From contig SCFO01000003.1 in the NCBI GenBank assembly GCA_004078665.1, positions 241,209 through 305,208 of the forward strand: a stretch of 64,000 nt of DNA, written 5' to 3'. Origin of the DNA: Halobacillus fulvus (GTDB taxonomy: Bacteria > Bacillota > Bacilli > Bacillales > Halobacillaceae). Position numbers and translations under genes: made by a program. A model generated the notes under the pieces. That model was not told where the DNA came from. It saw only the letters and a list, made by a program, of their open reading frames with translations, and made no database searches. Within the stretch, counting starts at the first letter, position 1. Each line of letters starts with the position of its first letter. Below are positions 51,798 through 61,006 of this stretch, one piece after another.

Positions 51798-52493
51798 GTG
51801 TATTTTTCGGGAACGAAACTCACCGATCTTTCAAAAGCATCCATTATTGTCATACTGGCTGGATTCGCCGCTATCATTGCAGGATTTTATGCGTTTGCGG
51901 AATTAGCTGAGGATGTTTTGGAACAGGAAAAATTCGCAGTCGATCAGGCTGCTACTAATTTCGTTATGTCTATAGAGGCTCCTTGGATGGGGCAGATGTG
52001 GGGAATCATTACTGATCTCGGATCCGTCACACTGATCACGATAGCCTCTATTATACTTTTCGTTTATCTTTTCATCTCTTCTTCATTCAGCCGTTGGGTT
52101 GCGATTTACTTCGCTGTTACGATGGGCGGTATCGCATTATTAACGAAACTGCTGAAGCTGTTGTTTGAGCGGAGCCGGCCGGAGGTTCTCGCGGAGTATG
52201 ATGGAACAGGCTTCAGTTTCCCAAGTGGACACTCGACTGGTTCGATCGTATTTTATGGGTTTCTCGTATATTTGGTGATCATCAGTTCCATGCAAAAGAA
52301 ATGGAAGTGGACATTGAATACGATCCTGACCATTGTTTTCCTGCTGGTCGGTTTGAGTCGAGTCTATTTAGGAGTCCATTATTTCACGGACGTAATCGCA
52401 GGCTTTTCTTTCGGTCTCTCCTGGCTTCTTGTATGTATCGCAGGCTTAGAGCTGACGCTTTGGAATCAGAGAAGGAGAAAAGGGAAGTTATAA
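51798..52493 (+). CDS. PAP2-family membrane phosphatase
   Basis: A 231-residue membrane phosphatase with about six spans. The three PAP2 motifs are all present: KLLFERSRP (near 125), FSFPSGHSTGS (near 143) and SRVYLGVHYFTDVIAG (near 190-205), with the catalytic histidines. Likely substrates are undecaprenyl pyrophosphate or phosphatidylglycerol phosphate. GTG at 51798 with GGAGGG 7 bases before is chosen; the longer frame from 51747 lacks a site. The Pmp3-like gene follows after 56 bases and may be co-transcribed. Confidence 0.88.
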   Translation: MYFSGTKLTDLSKASIIVILAGFAAIIAGFYAFAELAEDVLEQEKFAVDQAATNFVMSIEAPWMGQMWGIITDLGSVTLITIASIILFVYLFISSSFSRWVAIYFAVTMGGIALLTKLLKLLFERSRPEVLAEYDGTGFSFPSGHSTGSIVFYGFLVYLVIISSMQKKWKWTLNTILTIVFLLVGLSRVYLGVHYFTDVIAGFSFGLSWLLVCIAGLELTLWNQRRRKGKL

Positions 52494-52549
52494 GACTGAA
52501 GAAAACGGGAAATGTAGAAGAGTACATGTGATAAAGGAGTGAAGCCGCT

Positions 52550-52720
52550 TTGTTATACATTCTAGTTATTTTCCTTCCACCACTTGCCGTATTATTTACA
52601 GGGCAGCCATTAAAAGCCTTACTCAACTTGATCCTGACATTGCTTTTTTATGTGCCAGGAGCTGTCCATGCGGCAGTGATTGTGAAGGGGCATTATGATC
52701 GTAAAAAGTTGCGAAGATAA
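52550..52720 (+). CDS. Pmp3/YqaE-family small membrane protein
   Basis: A 56-residue protein with two membrane helices: ILVIFLPPLAVLFTGQP at the start and LILTLLFYVPGAVHAAVIV after it, then a basic tail HYDRKKLRR. The FLPPLAV and the VPGxxHA segments are typical of the Pmp3 family, linked to membrane potential and salt stress in yeast and plants. The start is TTG with AAAGGAG upstream, which is why it is easily missed. A strong terminator follows. Confidence 0.85.
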   Translation: MLYILVIFLPPLAVLFTGQPLKALLNLILTLLFYVPGAVHAAVIVKGHYDRKKLRR

Positions 52721-52725
52721 AAGAC

Positions 52726-52785
52726 AAAGACAGCAGGAAAGGTTCCCGCTCACATGAGCGCTTCTACCTTTCACTGCTGTCTTTT
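52726..52785 (+). terminator. Long terminator hairpin
   Basis: AAAGACAGCAG-gAAAGGT pairs with ACCTTTc-a-CTGCTGTCTTT, with a small GCTC-acat-GAGC hairpin between, then TTTAAT. Confidence 0.85.
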
Positions 52786-52820
52786 AATATATAATCTCTT
52801 TGGAACAGAATAGGCATGTA

Positions 52821-52991
52821 AGTTTCCGTTTATCTAACCAGTGTTTGGAGGGGCGGGAAATAACTCGCTTTCCATGGGCGGGCGCTGAGCTTCCTCGCAG
52901 CTCCGCTCCTGCGGGATCTCAGCCTGCCCTTTCCTCTCCCATAGGAGTCTCGCCATTTCCCGCCTTCCGATGAAAGACGAACGGAAACGTC
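52821..52991 (+). repeat. Palindromic intergenic repeat, copy 7 (full length)
   Basis: AGTTTCCGTT/AACGGAAAC outside, GGAGGGGCGGGAAAT with right arm ATTTCCCGCC, GGGCGGGCGCTGAG/CTCAGCCTGCCC within, tip CGCAG-ctccgct-CTGCG. The stretch 52995-53150 after it holds no gene. Confidence 0.93.
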
Positions 52992-53150
52992 ACTTGGAGA
53001 GGGGAAGAGTAGAATTGTTGGACCCGAGTATTAATTGTTGAAAAATTACTGTTTCTTGATGCTGTCCATTATTTGAAAAGGGTAAGAGGAGTCTCAAATT
53101 TTTTACGCCTACCCAAACCAATGTACCGTAACGGACTCTCTGTTCCTTCA

Positions 53151-53879
53151 TCAAACCCCGCGTTTATTTCCCCACACAAGCGCATGAACCTGTGGAAGCA
53201 CACGCACGCGATTCAACTTCTCAGATTCTACTACACGATCGATCAGCCATTCATATCGATCAAGCAAATGGCTGGCAAGACTTCCGGACTCCGGTTCCTC
53301 CAAATCATCATTTCCGACCTGTAGAAAGAATGGAAGATCAGGATATCGTTCGTGTACCGTTTCGGCATAAGCTAAATCGTCTTCGTTGAAAATGACCACC
53401 TTCAGGCTAGTGTTTGAATATCGATCATTTTCTCTCAATTGATCGATGATCTCATCCAGAACCGTCCAGTTCGTCTTCATCATAGAGCTTGGTGGCTTCG
53501 GTGAGATCGTTAAATCGTCAATATCGAGGAACCAATCCTGCCAGCGGCTTCCTTGTGTTTCGAGAGCGACCTCGATCCCTTCTTTATGCAAAGGCTCAAT
53601 CAGTTCATCAAGATGCTTGAGCAGGGCAGGGTTGCCGCCTGATATCGTCACATGGTCGAACTGACTGCCTCCAATCTCTTGAAGGCGATTATGGATTTCT
53701 TCTGCGGTCAGCCGCTCAATTTCTTCCTTTGCACTGCCATCCCACGTAAAAGCAGAATCACACCAGGCGCAGCTGTAGTCACAGCCAGCGGTGCGGACGA
53801 ACATCGTTTTTCTTCCGACGACCATCCCTTCCCCCTGGATGGTCGGACCGAATACTTCAAGGACAGGAAACTTATGCAT
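53151..53879 (-). CDS. queE: 7-carboxy-7-deazaguanine synthase
   Basis: A 242-residue radical-SAM enzyme that turns carboxy-tetrahydropterin into CDG in queuosine (preQ0) synthesis. The cluster motif is CDYSCAWCDSAF (CxxxCxxC, near residue 33-40), preceded by GPTIQGEGMVVGRKTMFVRTAG and followed by VTISGGNPAL (near 85). It overlaps the queD stop by 8 bases and ends the queCDE operon, which is headed by a preQ1 riboswitch. Confidence 0.93.
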   Translation of the reverse strand: MHKFPVLEVFGPTIQGEGMVVGRKTMFVRTAGCDYSCAWCDSAFTWDGSAKEEIERLTAEEIHNRLQEIGGSQFDHVTISGGNPALLKHLDELIEPLHKEGIEVALETQGSRWQDWFLDIDDLTISPKPPSSMMKTNWTVLDEIIDQLRENDRYSNTSLKVVIFNEDDLAYAETVHERYPDLPFFLQVGNDDLEEPESGSLASHLLDRYEWLIDRVVESEKLNRVRVLPQVHALVWGNKRGV

Positions 53880-54339
53880 CGTTCATCCACTCCCGTCTCA
53901 CTTCTGCAAAGCTTGTCGGGGTTTCGTAAAGCTTCACAAACTCAACGCGGCATTCCTGCGGATGACCATCCAATGCTTCCTCCATCTTTTCATAAATCCA
54001 GACGACCATATTTTCAGCGGTCGTATTCATATTCGGTAATGTATCATTCAAGTAGCGGTGATCGAGGTGAATCTCAATCTGCTCTTTCCAAATTGTTTTG
54101 ATGTCTCCGAAATCCATGACGATGCCGATGTCATCGACAAATCCGCTGATACCGAAGATGACTTTATACGTATGGCCGTGAAGGTTTTTACACTTGCCTT
54201 CATAGCAGTGAAGGTGGTGGGCTGCATCGAACGTGAACTCTTTGCTGACCATTACGCGTTTTTGGTGATATTTCAGCTCGTGACGTTTAATGTCCTTATC
54301 TATTTTCTGCAAGTTCTCTACGATTGTAAATCCGTACAT
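53872..54339 (-). CDS. queD: 6-carboxy-5,6,7,8-tetrahydropterin synthase
   Basis: A 155-residue QueD that converts dihydroneopterin triphosphate to carboxytetrahydropterin. Zinc ligands are the histidines in FDAAHHLHCYEGKCKNLHGHTYKV (near 38-60), with the catalytic cysteine in GKCKNLHGH; the LDHRYLNDTLPN segment (near 100) and the late VEFVKLYETPTSFAEV glutamate follow. It carries an N-terminal extension of about 30 residues before the first motif, usual in this branch. One base overlap with queC. Confidence 0.93.
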   Translation of the reverse strand: MYGFTIVENLQKIDKDIKRHELKYHQKRVMVSKEFTFDAAHHLHCYEGKCKNLHGHTYKVIFGISGFVDDIGIVMDFGDIKTIWKEQIEIHLDHRYLNDTLPNMNTTAENMVVWIYEKMEEALDGHPQECRVEFVKLYETPTSFAEVRREWMNDA

Positions 54340-55007
54340 CAGGACTTCACCTCTTCAAGCTTTTTTACATACTCATCCAGGCCGTTTTTCCTTAATTTGC
54401 AGGCGGGACACTCGCCGCATCCGTCTCCGCGAACGCCGTTATAGCAGGTGAGCGTTTTTTCTCGGACGTAGGAAAAAGCGTCCAGCTCATCTGCAAGCTC
54501 CCACGTTTCGGCTTTGTCGAGCCACATCAGTGGAGTGTGGAGGACAAACTGATCGTCCATCGACAGGTTCAATGTGACGTTCAACGATTTGACGAAGACA
54601 TCACGACAATCCGGGTAGCCGCTGAAGTCTGTTTCACAAACGCCTGTCACGATATGCTTAGCACCGATTTGGCTTGCCAAAATTGTGGCAAATGATAAAA
54701 AGAGAAGGTTTCGCCCCGGCACGAATGTGGAAGGCAGTCCTCCGTTTTCCCCGTCTTTGACTTCAATATCATCACGAGTCAGGGCGTTAGGTGCCAGCTG
54801 ATTCAGTAAGGCCATATCGAGGACATGATGACGGACATTCAAATCTCCTGCGATTTCCTTGGCTACTTCGATTTCTTCTTTATGACGCTGATCATAGTCG
54901 AACGTGACGACCTCGACATGATCGAATTTTTTCAATGCCCAGAACAGACATGTCGTGCTGTCCTGGCCGCCGCTGAAGACGACGACTGCTTTTTTATTTT
55001 GTTCCAT
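54339..55007 (-). CDS. queC: 7-cyano-7-deazaguanine synthase
   Basis: A 222-residue ATP-dependent ligase that makes preQ0 from CDG. The PP-loop motif [16 protein letters not shown] lies at residues 10-25, and the zinc site near the C-terminus is [19 protein letters not shown]. The ATG at 55007 is chosen because AAAGGAG stands about 10 bases before it; the frame to 55052 has none. First gene of queCDE, under the preQ1-I riboswitch 60 bases upstream. queF is not in the window. Confidence 0.94.
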   Translation of the reverse strand: MEQNKKAVVVFSGGQDSTTCLFWALKKFDHVEVVTFDYDQRHKEEIEVAKEIAGDLNVRHHVLDMALLNQLAPNALTRDDIEVKDGENGGLPSTFVPGRNLLFLSFATILASQIGAKHIVTGVCETDFSGYPDCRDVFVKSLNVTLNLSMDDQFVLHTPLMWLDKAETWELADELDAFSYVREKTLTCYNGVRGDGCGECPACKLRKNGLDEYVKKLEEVKS

Positions 55008-55064
55008 AAAAAAAATTCTCCTTTCATGATTGAAAAAGAGAATTCTATGCACCCGAAAACCATT

Positions 55065-55135
55065 AAAAAAACCATACCTAAGGCAAGGTATAGTTCCATC
55101 CTTAGTTTTTTATAGAGGGTGTCGCTAGAACCTCT
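55065..55135 (-). promoter_or_regulatory. preQ1-I riboswitch with terminator
   Basis: On the minus strand the aptamer (55135-55100) reads AGAGGTTCTAGCGACACCC then TCTATAAAAAACTAAGG, an essentially exact match to the class I preQ1 aptamer with its A-rich pseudoknot tail. It is followed by ATACC...GGTAT GG and seven T residues (55092-55065). CTAAGG of the aptamer can pair with CCTTAG in the terminator loop, giving the switch. It controls queCDE. Confidence 0.95.
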
Positions 55136-55235
55136 CCCGCAAGAAGCGGACTTTTATTCATTTGGAATGACCAGTACATAGTGTAACATGCCTTTCGGAA
55201 AATGGGAATAGAAGAGATTACGAGCCAAATATAAA

Positions 55236-55255
55236 TTTGTGAAATATTTCACAAA
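55236..55255. promoter_or_regulatory. Rex operator
   Basis: TTTGTGAAATATTTCACAAA is a perfect 20-bp palindrome and matches the Rex box (TTGTGAANNNNTTCACAA). It lies just before the lctP promoter region (TATAAT at 55285-55290), so Rex would repress the lactate permease at high NAD/NADH ratio. Confidence 0.9.
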
Positions 55256-55320
55256 TAAGACACCATTATTAGTGAATTTTCAGATATAATGAAGTTATAG
55301 AACAACAGAGGGGTGATTCT

Positions 55321-56973
55321 GTGAACTTTCTCGAACTGATGACGGCGCTCATGCCTGTCCTTGCCGTCTTTATTTTACTAGTGATTATGCGTTTGCCTGC
55401 GGTTAAAGCAATGCCGCTTAGTCTGGTCGTCGTGGCGTTACTCGCCGTCATCGTATGGAAAGTACCGGTCGTGAGGGTCATGGCTGCTTCTTTAGAAGGA
55501 TTGATGATTGCGGCTTCGATCTTATGGATTGTATTCGGTGCCATCCTGCTGTTGAATACGTTAAAAAATAGTGGAGCTTTGGAGACGATACGTTCTGGAT
55601 TTTCCGGTCTTTCCGCGGATCGGCGCGTTCAGGTCATCATCATTGCCTGGCTATTCGGTTCCTTTATAGAAGGTGCTGCTGGCTTCGGAACACCGGCGGC
55701 GATTGCGGCGCCTTTATTGTTGACGCTCGGATTTCCAGCTCTTGCTGCCGTCTCTTTAGCGCTGATTGCAGATAGCAGTGCGGTTTCATTCGGTGCGGTC
55801 GGAACCCCGTTGATTGTAGGAGTCGACCAGGGGTTAAGGCAGGGAGCGGACCTCGCAGCACCAGTTGAGCAAGCGTTAGGTGAACAAACGATGGGAAGTT
55901 ATATTCAAGGGGTGGCACAATCTGCTGTCATGATGGACTTGTTTATCGGGACATTGATTCCGCTCATTCTTGTTGTGATGCTTACGAAGTTGTTTGGAGA
56001 AAACCGCTCCATTAAAGAGGGGCTGGAGATTTGGAAGTTCGCACTATTTGCCGGATTCAGCTTTACGATTCCTGCATTTCTTGTCGCTACGTTCTTAGGA
56101 CCTGAGTTTCCGTCCATCATCGGTGGTCTTGTCGGTCTTGCGATTGTCGTCCCCGCTGCTCGTAAAGGTTTTCTTTTACCTGAAAAAGCTTGGGACTTTA
56201 AAACGGAGAGCGATTCTATCGGAGCAGAAGAAGTCGTCGCCACCGTTCAGCGCATGCCTCTGTACAAAGCATGGGTGCCATATATCCTGGTGGCCGTCCT
56301 CCTCGTTCTCACCAGATTGAACGTACTGCCTTTGAAGAAATGGCTCACGTCTGTGAAGGTGCAGTGGAATGACATTCTGGGGACTGGCATTTCAACTGGG
56401 TTTGATCCTCTTTATTTGCCTGGAACCATCTTTGTTGTCGCCATTATTTTTACGGTTTTTTATCACAAAATGAATAAGAAGGATATTAAAGCTACCATCC
56501 AAACATCTGCCGCTTCTATGATCGGCAGCGTGATCGCGTTAGCCACTGCTGTTCCGATGGTACGGATTTTTATCAATTCCGGAGTCAATGGAGCAGACCT
56601 TCTTAGCATGCCGATGGAGCTTGCTGTACTTGTCTCTGACGCTGTTGGTGGAGCATGGCCGTTAGTTGCCCCGATTATCGGTGCCCTGGGATCCTTTATT
56701 TCAGGTAGCGCTACGTTCAGTAATATGATGTTTTCCTTGTTCCAGTTCAGCGTAGCCGACCAAATCGGTCTATCTGCGCAAAGCGTCGTGGCCCTGCAAG
56801 TCCTTGGTTCTAACGCAGGGAACATGATTTGCATCTTGAACGTCGTTGCCGCAGCCTCTGTCGTGAACCTGGTCGGAAAAGAAGGCGAAATCATTCGCAT
56901 CACCTTGATTCCAATGCTCTTCTACGTCACGATGGCCGGTCTCGTCGGAACCCTTTTTCTATATGTTCTGTGA
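55321..56973 (+). CDS. lctP: L-lactate permease (LctP/LutP family)
   Basis: A 550-residue transporter of 12 or more membrane spans for L-lactate, perhaps also glycolate. Family segments are [42 protein letters not shown] (near 100-145) and [23 protein letters not shown] (near 455). GTG start with GAGGGGTG upstream. The Rex operator upstream fits a redox role in lactate export or uptake during oxygen limitation, as known for B. subtilis ldh-lctP. Confidence 0.92.
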   Translation: MNFLELMTALMPVLAVFILLVIMRLPAVKAMPLSLVVVALLAVIVWKVPVVRVMAASLEGLMIAASILWIVFGAILLLNTLKNSGALETIRSGFSGLSADRRVQVIIIAWLFGSFIEGAAGFGTPAAIAAPLLLTLGFPALAAVSLALIADSSAVSFGAVGTPLIVGVDQGLRQGADLAAPVEQALGEQTMGSYIQGVAQSAVMMDLFIGTLIPLILVVMLTKLFGENRSIKEGLEIWKFALFAGFSFTIPAFLVATFLGPEFPSIIGGLVGLAIVVPAARKGFLLPEKAWDFKTESDSIGAEEVVATVQRMPLYKAWVPYILVAVLLVLTRLNVLPLKKWLTSVKVQWNDILGTGISTGFDPLYLPGTIFVVAIIFTVFYHKMNKKDIKATIQTSAASMIGSVIALATAVPMVRIFINSGVNGADLLSMPMELAVLVSDAVGGAWPLVAPIIGALGSFISGSATFSNMMFSLFQFSVADQIGLSAQSVVALQVLGSNAGNMICILNVVAAASVVNLVGKEGEIIRITLIPMLFYVTMAGLVGTLFLYVL

Positions 56974-57095
56974 GCGGAAGAATTCATGGGTTTATCACAA
57001 GTTGTATAAACGAATAAACGTTTTAAATGTATGTATAAAAGAATGAAACACTTGGCACCCTCTATATAAGTGTCTTTTTAGAAAACCAATCATGA

Positions 57096-57179
57096 GGCTT
57101 CCGTAGGTTTTAGAATAGAGGATCAGGTAAGCGAGTGATTTCCTGATCCTCCAACGCTGATTAGAAATAACGGAAACCT
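57096..57179 (-). repeat. Short degenerate palindromic repeat copy
   Basis: Outer arms GG-TTCCGT and ACGGAA-CC frame the core. On the minus strand the core reads GGAGGATCAGGAAATCACTC then GCTTACC, which resembles GGAGGGGCGGGAAATGACTC of full copies. GAGGATCAGG and CCTGATCCTC form a perfect 10-bp stem, so pairing is kept although the bases differ. The central part is lost. Confidence 0.65.
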
Positions 57180-57260
57180 TCTACATACCGTTCCCCCATA
57201 ACTTCTCCAAAATTGAAATGTAACGAGGACATTACAAGGAAATTTTTTTGAGTATAACCG

Positions 57261-57288
57261 TTGACATCTTTTTTTACGTATGTATAAT
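57261..57288 (+). promoter_or_regulatory. Sigma-A promoter of argGH
   Basis: TTGACA (57261-57266), 16-base spacer, TATAAT (57283-57288), about 20 bases before the T-box leader. Confidence 0.8.
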
Positions 57289-57310
57289 TATAAACATCAA
57301 GTAATAAAAA

Positions 57311-57551
57311 TACAGTCGGTGATGAAGAAAGTACGTTTGAACTTGGCGCACAGCGAATCGGGGTCTGGTGGAAGCCTGATGGTCATTCATTCGGAAACGC
57401 ACTTCTGAGATGTTCGGTGAATCGAGTAGCCTGAACCGGGAACTCCCGTTATCAGTTTCGAGTGGTCTATGCATCATAGACAATAAGAGTGGTACCGCGG
57501 ATATTTAAATCAAATCCGTCTCTTACCTTAGAGTAGGAGACGGTTTTTTTA
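57311..57551 (+). promoter_or_regulatory. T-box leader, arginine specifier (CGC)
   Basis: Stem I begins with GATGAAGAAAGTA (57321-57333) and holds the AG bulge and distal loop (CAGCGAATCGGGG, GGTGGAAGCC). The specifier loop aligns as GAAA-CGC-ACTTCTGAG with GAAA-GGC-ATTCTTGAG of B. subtilis glyQS, giving codon CGC at 57398-57400 (arginine). The T-box sequence AAGAGTGGTACCGCGG is at 57485-57500. The terminator CCGTCTCTTAC/GTAGGAGACGG with a T tract follows at 57516-57550. Uncharged tRNA-Arg should let transcription pass into argGH. Confidence 0.88.
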
Positions 57552-57581
57552 TTGCGAAAATATACAAGGAGGCGCATATTT

Positions 57582-58817
57582 ATGGCAAAACCAAAAGTAG
57601 TCTTAGCATATTCAGGTGGATTAGATACTTCGATTTCAATTAAATGGATTCAGGAAAAATACGGGTATGATGTCATTGCCCTTGGATTAGATGTAGGAGA
57701 AGGAAAAGATTTGGAATCCATTCGTCAAAAAGCGCTGGACGTCGGCGCCATCAAAGCGATCATGGTCAATGCGAAAGAGTTGTTAGCTGAAGAATATTTA
57801 CTTCCGGCACTTAAAGCCAATGCTCTATATGAAGGGAAGTATCCTTTATCTTCTGCTCTTTCCCGTCCTTTGATCTCTAAGCTTCTTGTCGAAGTGGCAG
57901 AGCAGGAAGGTGCAGTAGCCGTAGCTCATGGATGTACAGGTAAAGGAAACGACCAGGTACGTTTCGAAGTGTCCATCCAAGCACTGAATCCGAATCTAGA
58001 AGTCATTGCTCCAGTACGTGAGTGGGGGATGAACCGGGACGAACAAATCATGTATGCCGAGGAAAAAGGCATTCCTGTTCCGGTAAACCTGGAGAAGCCA
58101 TTCTCGATCGATGCCAACATTTGGGGAAGAGCTTGTGAAGCGGGTGTGCTTGAAGATCCTTGGAAGGAAGCTCCGGAAGATGCATTTGCTTGGACGAATC
58201 CGATTGAAGAAACACCGGATGAGCCGGAAGTGCTCGACATCGACTTTGTGGAAGGGAAGCCTGTTGCGATCAACGGCGAAGCAATGGACCTCGTTCCACT
58301 GATTGAAAAGCTGAATGAAATCGGTGGAAAGCACGGAGTCGGACGTATCGATCATACAGAAAACAGACTGGTTGGGATCAAGTCAAGAGAGGTGTATGAA
58401 AACCCTGCGGCGATGATTTTGATCAATGCTCACAAAGAGCTAGAATTCCTGACACTGACAAGAGAGGTTTCCCAGTACAAAACGAACGTCGATCAACAGT
58501 TGTCTAAAATCATTTACGATGGCCTCTGGTATTCTCCACTACAGCCGGCTCTGTCCGCTTTCGTTGATTCCACTCAGCAAGTGGTGACAGGAACGGTCAA
58601 AGTGAAGCTGTTCAAAGGACATCATATCGTCATCGGTAAGAAGTCGCCGGTCAGCCTATATAATGAAGCTCTTTCTACGTATTCCAAGGAAGATGCGTTT
58701 GATCACAATGCAGCGGTCGGCTTTATCAAGCTTTGGGGCCTTCCGACAAAAGTGCATGCAGATGTGCATAAAGGAGCGAAATTACTCGACAAAGCACCGG
58801 TGAGTGTTCATGACTAA
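57582..58817 (+). CDS. argG: Argininosuccinate synthase
   Basis: A 411-residue ATP-dependent ligase joining citrulline and aspartate. The PP-loop is [17 protein letters not shown] (residues 8-24); [15 protein letters not shown] (near 112-126), [14 protein letters not shown] (near 172) and [15 protein letters not shown] (near 265) are typical. The ATG at 57582 has AAGGAGG about 10 bases before it; the TTG at 57552 lies in the terminator. argH overlaps by 8 bases. The operon is under an arginine T-box rather than a visible ArgR box. Confidence 0.96.
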   Translation: MAKPKVVLAYSGGLDTSISIKWIQEKYGYDVIALGLDVGEGKDLESIRQKALDVGAIKAIMVNAKELLAEEYLLPALKANALYEGKYPLSSALSRPLISKLLVEVAEQEGAVAVAHGCTGKGNDQVRFEVSIQALNPNLEVIAPVREWGMNRDEQIMYAEEKGIPVPVNLEKPFSIDANIWGRACEAGVLEDPWKEAPEDAFAWTNPIEETPDEPEVLDIDFVEGKPVAINGEAMDLVPLIEKLNEIGGKHGVGRIDHTENRLVGIKSREVYENPAAMILINAHKELEFLTLTREVSQYKTNVDQQLSKIIYDGLWYSPLQPALSAFVDSTQQVVTGTVKVKLFKGHHIVIGKKSPVSLYNEALSTYSKEDAFDHNAAVGFIKLWGLPTKVHADVHKGAKLLDKAPVSVHD

Positions 58818-60183
58818 ACTGTGGGGCGGTCGTTTTACAAAACCAACAAACAAACTGGTCGAAGAGTACACCTCTTCGATCGGTTTTGATCAAAAATTAG
58901 CGTTTCAAGACATACAGGGTAGCCTTGCCCACGTTGAAATGCTGGGAAAGTGCGGCATTCTATCGGATGATGAAGTAAAACAGATTACGGAAGGACTCCA
59001 CACGATCGAAAAAAAGATTGAAAAAGGCGATGTTGAATATTCGGTGGCGGATGAAGATATCCACATGAATATCGAAAAGCTGTTAATAGAAGAAATCGGC
59101 CCTGTCGGGGGTAAGCTTCATACAGGACGGAGCCGGAATGATCAAGTCGCAACCGATATGCATTTATATTTGCGCGAAAAGACGGAGTACTTGATCAACC
59201 TTGTAGAAGAGGTCCAGAAATCTCTTGTTCATCAGGCAGAAGCTCACGTTGAAACCATCATTCCCGGATATACGCATTTGCAGCGTGCCCAGCCGGTTTC
59301 ATTCGGTCATCATTTGCTTGCGTATTTCTGGATGTTTGAGCGTGATAAAGAACGCTTAAAGGATAGCGTAAAACGGATCAACTGGTCACCGCTTGGCGCA
59401 GCAGCGCTCGCAGGTACACCATATGCGATTGATCGCCAAATGACGGCAGAAGCTTTAGGCTTCGATAAACCTTATCCAAACTCATTGGATGCTGTCAGCG
59501 ACAGGGATTTTATTTTAGAGTTTTTATCGATTTCTTCGATTTTAATTACCCATATCTCTCGCTTATCCGAAGAATTGATTTTGTGGAGCAGTCAGGAATT
59601 CAACTTCATCGAGCTTGATGACGAATTTTGCACAGGTTCAAGCATTATGCCACAAAAGAAAAACCCTGACGTGCCTGAATTACTAAGAGGAAAAACCGGT
59701 AGAATATACGGAAATCTGATGGGCCTTTTGACGTTATTGAAAGGTCTGCCACTCGCTTATAATAAAGACATGCAGGAAGATAAAGAAGGCATGTTTGATA
59801 CTGTCGATACACTGGATGGTGCGCTTTCGCTTTTGGCCCCGATGCTTGCGACGATGGAAGTGAAGGGACAAAATATGCGTCAGGCGGTCAATGAGGACTA
59901 TTCCAATGCAACGGATATTGCGGACTACTTGGCTTTAAAAGGGCTCCCGTTCAGACAGGCGCACGAAGTGATCGGCAAAATCGTCCTTTATGCGATCGAG
60001 AAGAAAAAGTATCTGCTTGACTTGTCTATAGAAGAATACCAGCAGTTCTCAGAGCTGTTTGAAGAAGATATTTATGAAAAGCTAGCTCCTGACCACGTAG
60101 TCGCTGTTCGAAACAGTGAAGGCGGAACAGGCTTTGAACAGGTGAAGCATCAGCTGAGCCTTGCGAAACAGCATATTGAATAG
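58810..60183 (+). CDS. argH: Argininosuccinate lyase
   Basis: A 457-residue lyase of the fumarase superfamily that splits argininosuccinate to arginine and fumarate. LWGGRF opens the protein; [16 protein letters not shown] (near 103-118), [25 protein letters not shown] (near 155) and the superfamily signature [12 protein letters not shown] (near 278) are intact. The ATG at 58810 lies within the end of argG, with GGTGAG just before it. It closes the argGH operon. Confidence 0.96.
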   Translation: MTKLWGGRFTKPTNKLVEEYTSSIGFDQKLAFQDIQGSLAHVEMLGKCGILSDDEVKQITEGLHTIEKKIEKGDVEYSVADEDIHMNIEKLLIEEIGPVGGKLHTGRSRNDQVATDMHLYLREKTEYLINLVEEVQKSLVHQAEAHVETIIPGYTHLQRAQPVSFGHHLLAYFWMFERDKERLKDSVKRINWSPLGAAALAGTPYAIDRQMTAEALGFDKPYPNSLDAVSDRDFILEFLSISSILITHISRLSEELILWSSQEFNFIELDDEFCTGSSIMPQKKNPDVPELLRGKTGRIYGNLMGLLTLLKGLPLAYNKDMQEDKEGMFDTVDTLDGALSLLAPMLATMEVKGQNMRQAVNEDYSNATDIADYLALKGLPFRQAHEVIGKIVLYAIEKKKYLLDLSIEEYQQFSELFEEDIYEKLAPDHVVAVRNSEGGTGFEQVKHQLSLAKQHIE

Positions 60184-60185
60184 TA

Positions 60186-60221
60186 AAAATGCCTGAAGCC
60201 ACATACGCTTCAGGCATTTTT
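60186..60221 (+). terminator. Terminator of argGH
   Basis: AAAATGCCTGAAGC pairs with GCTTCAGGCATTTT around CACATAC, with further T. Confidence 0.9.
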
Positions 60222-60225
60222 GAAT

Positions 60226-60250
60226 GTTTCAGATTTTTCCACAAGGTTAA
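60226..60250 (+). promoter_or_regulatory. Possible sigma-B-type promoter
   Basis: GTTTCA, 13-base spacer, GGTTAA before the small gene at 60290; it resembles GTTTAA-N12-15-GGGTAT but departs at two positions of the -10. Confidence 0.3.
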
Positions 60251-60289
60251 TATAAGGAAGAGAAACCTTAATAGAGAGGATTGAAGCAA

Positions 60290-60628
60290 ATGGCGAAACA
60301 TATCGAAGCTTTCTTCCCGACAGAGAATGATGCAGAAGGGGCAAAATCAGAACTTCAGAAGCTTAAGATTGAAAAGGAATTGATTGAACCGATTCCTGAA
60401 GATACAGATTTGACGCCGATCGTTCCGATTGTCAGCTCGACAAATGCTGGCAGCGGATCACTCAACTTCAACGATGTACTCGAACCGATCAAAAACCAGG
60501 ACGATTCCATGCGAGACAAAAAACAATTGACGCATGTGCTGCATTTTTATTTGCAAGAAGAACATTATGACCAAGCGATCGAAGTCATCAAGAATCACCA
60601 TGGTCATATGGATGAGAAGAAACTATAA
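60290..60628 (+). CDS. Hypothetical 112-residue acidic protein (general-stress-like)
   Basis: A soluble acidic protein: AKHIEAFFPTENDAEGAKSELQKL at the start is like the ferredoxin-fold opening of YflT/GSP17M stress proteins, but no firm family was recognised; the C-terminal third (VLHFYLQEEHYDQAIEVIKNHHGH) looks like a second half of the same fold. ATG at 60290 with AGAGGA upstream; the TTG at 60281 is not preferred. A sigma-B-like promoter would fit a stress role, weakly. Confidence 0.55.
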   Translation: MAKHIEAFFPTENDAEGAKSELQKLKIEKELIEPIPEDTDLTPIVPIVSSTNAGSGSLNFNDVLEPIKNQDDSMRDKKQLTHVLHFYLQEEHYDQAIEVIKNHHGHMDEKKL

Positions 60629-60679
60629 AGAAATATCCTGATGCGGATGATCTTTAGGATATGACGATCAGAATCAATG

Positions 60680-60776
60680 GACAGAGCGAACATTTATTGT
60701 GATGAGGGAGACGCTGATATTGTGAATTTTGGATCTCATCGTCTCCACACAATTTGGTGATCGCGCTGTCTTTTTT
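60680..60776 (+). ncRNA. Long imperfect hairpin with T tract (candidate small RNA or complex terminator)
   Basis: GACAGAGCGA (60680-60689) pairs with TCGCGCTGTC (60761-60770) but for one mismatch; inside, ATTGTG (60696-60701) pairs with CACAAT (60748-60753) and GGAGACG (60707-60713) with CGTCTCC (60740-60746); six T residues follow. About 97 bases, much longer than other terminators here. No promoter was found. Confidence 0.4.
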
Positions 60777-60840
60777 AAAAAATAGTTCTAGTCATGTCAC
60801 AAATGCTTCTAACTCCACTTATAAAGCGTTCTATAAATGA

Positions 60841-60971
60841 TGTTTCCGTTCACTAATTTTAGAGAGGAGGGGCGGGAAATGGCGAGACTCCTATGGGAAG
60901 CTCAGCGCCCGCCCATGGAAAGTGAGTTATTTCCAGGCCCTCCATGCTCTGTTCCATAAAAACGGAAACTT
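60841..60971 (-). repeat. Palindromic intergenic repeat, copy 8 (inverted, inner part deleted)
   Basis: GTTTCCGTT/AACGGAAAC outside; on the minus strand the order is as in the other copies, but the tip hairpin and right inner arm (CTCCTGCGGGATCTCAGCCTG) are lost, so GGCGAGACTCCTATGGG joins CTCAGCGCCCGCCCATGG. The only clear full-size copy in reverse orientation. Confidence 0.88.
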
Positions 60972-61006
60972 TTCAAGCAAATGTACACATGTATAACTGA
61001 ATAAAG

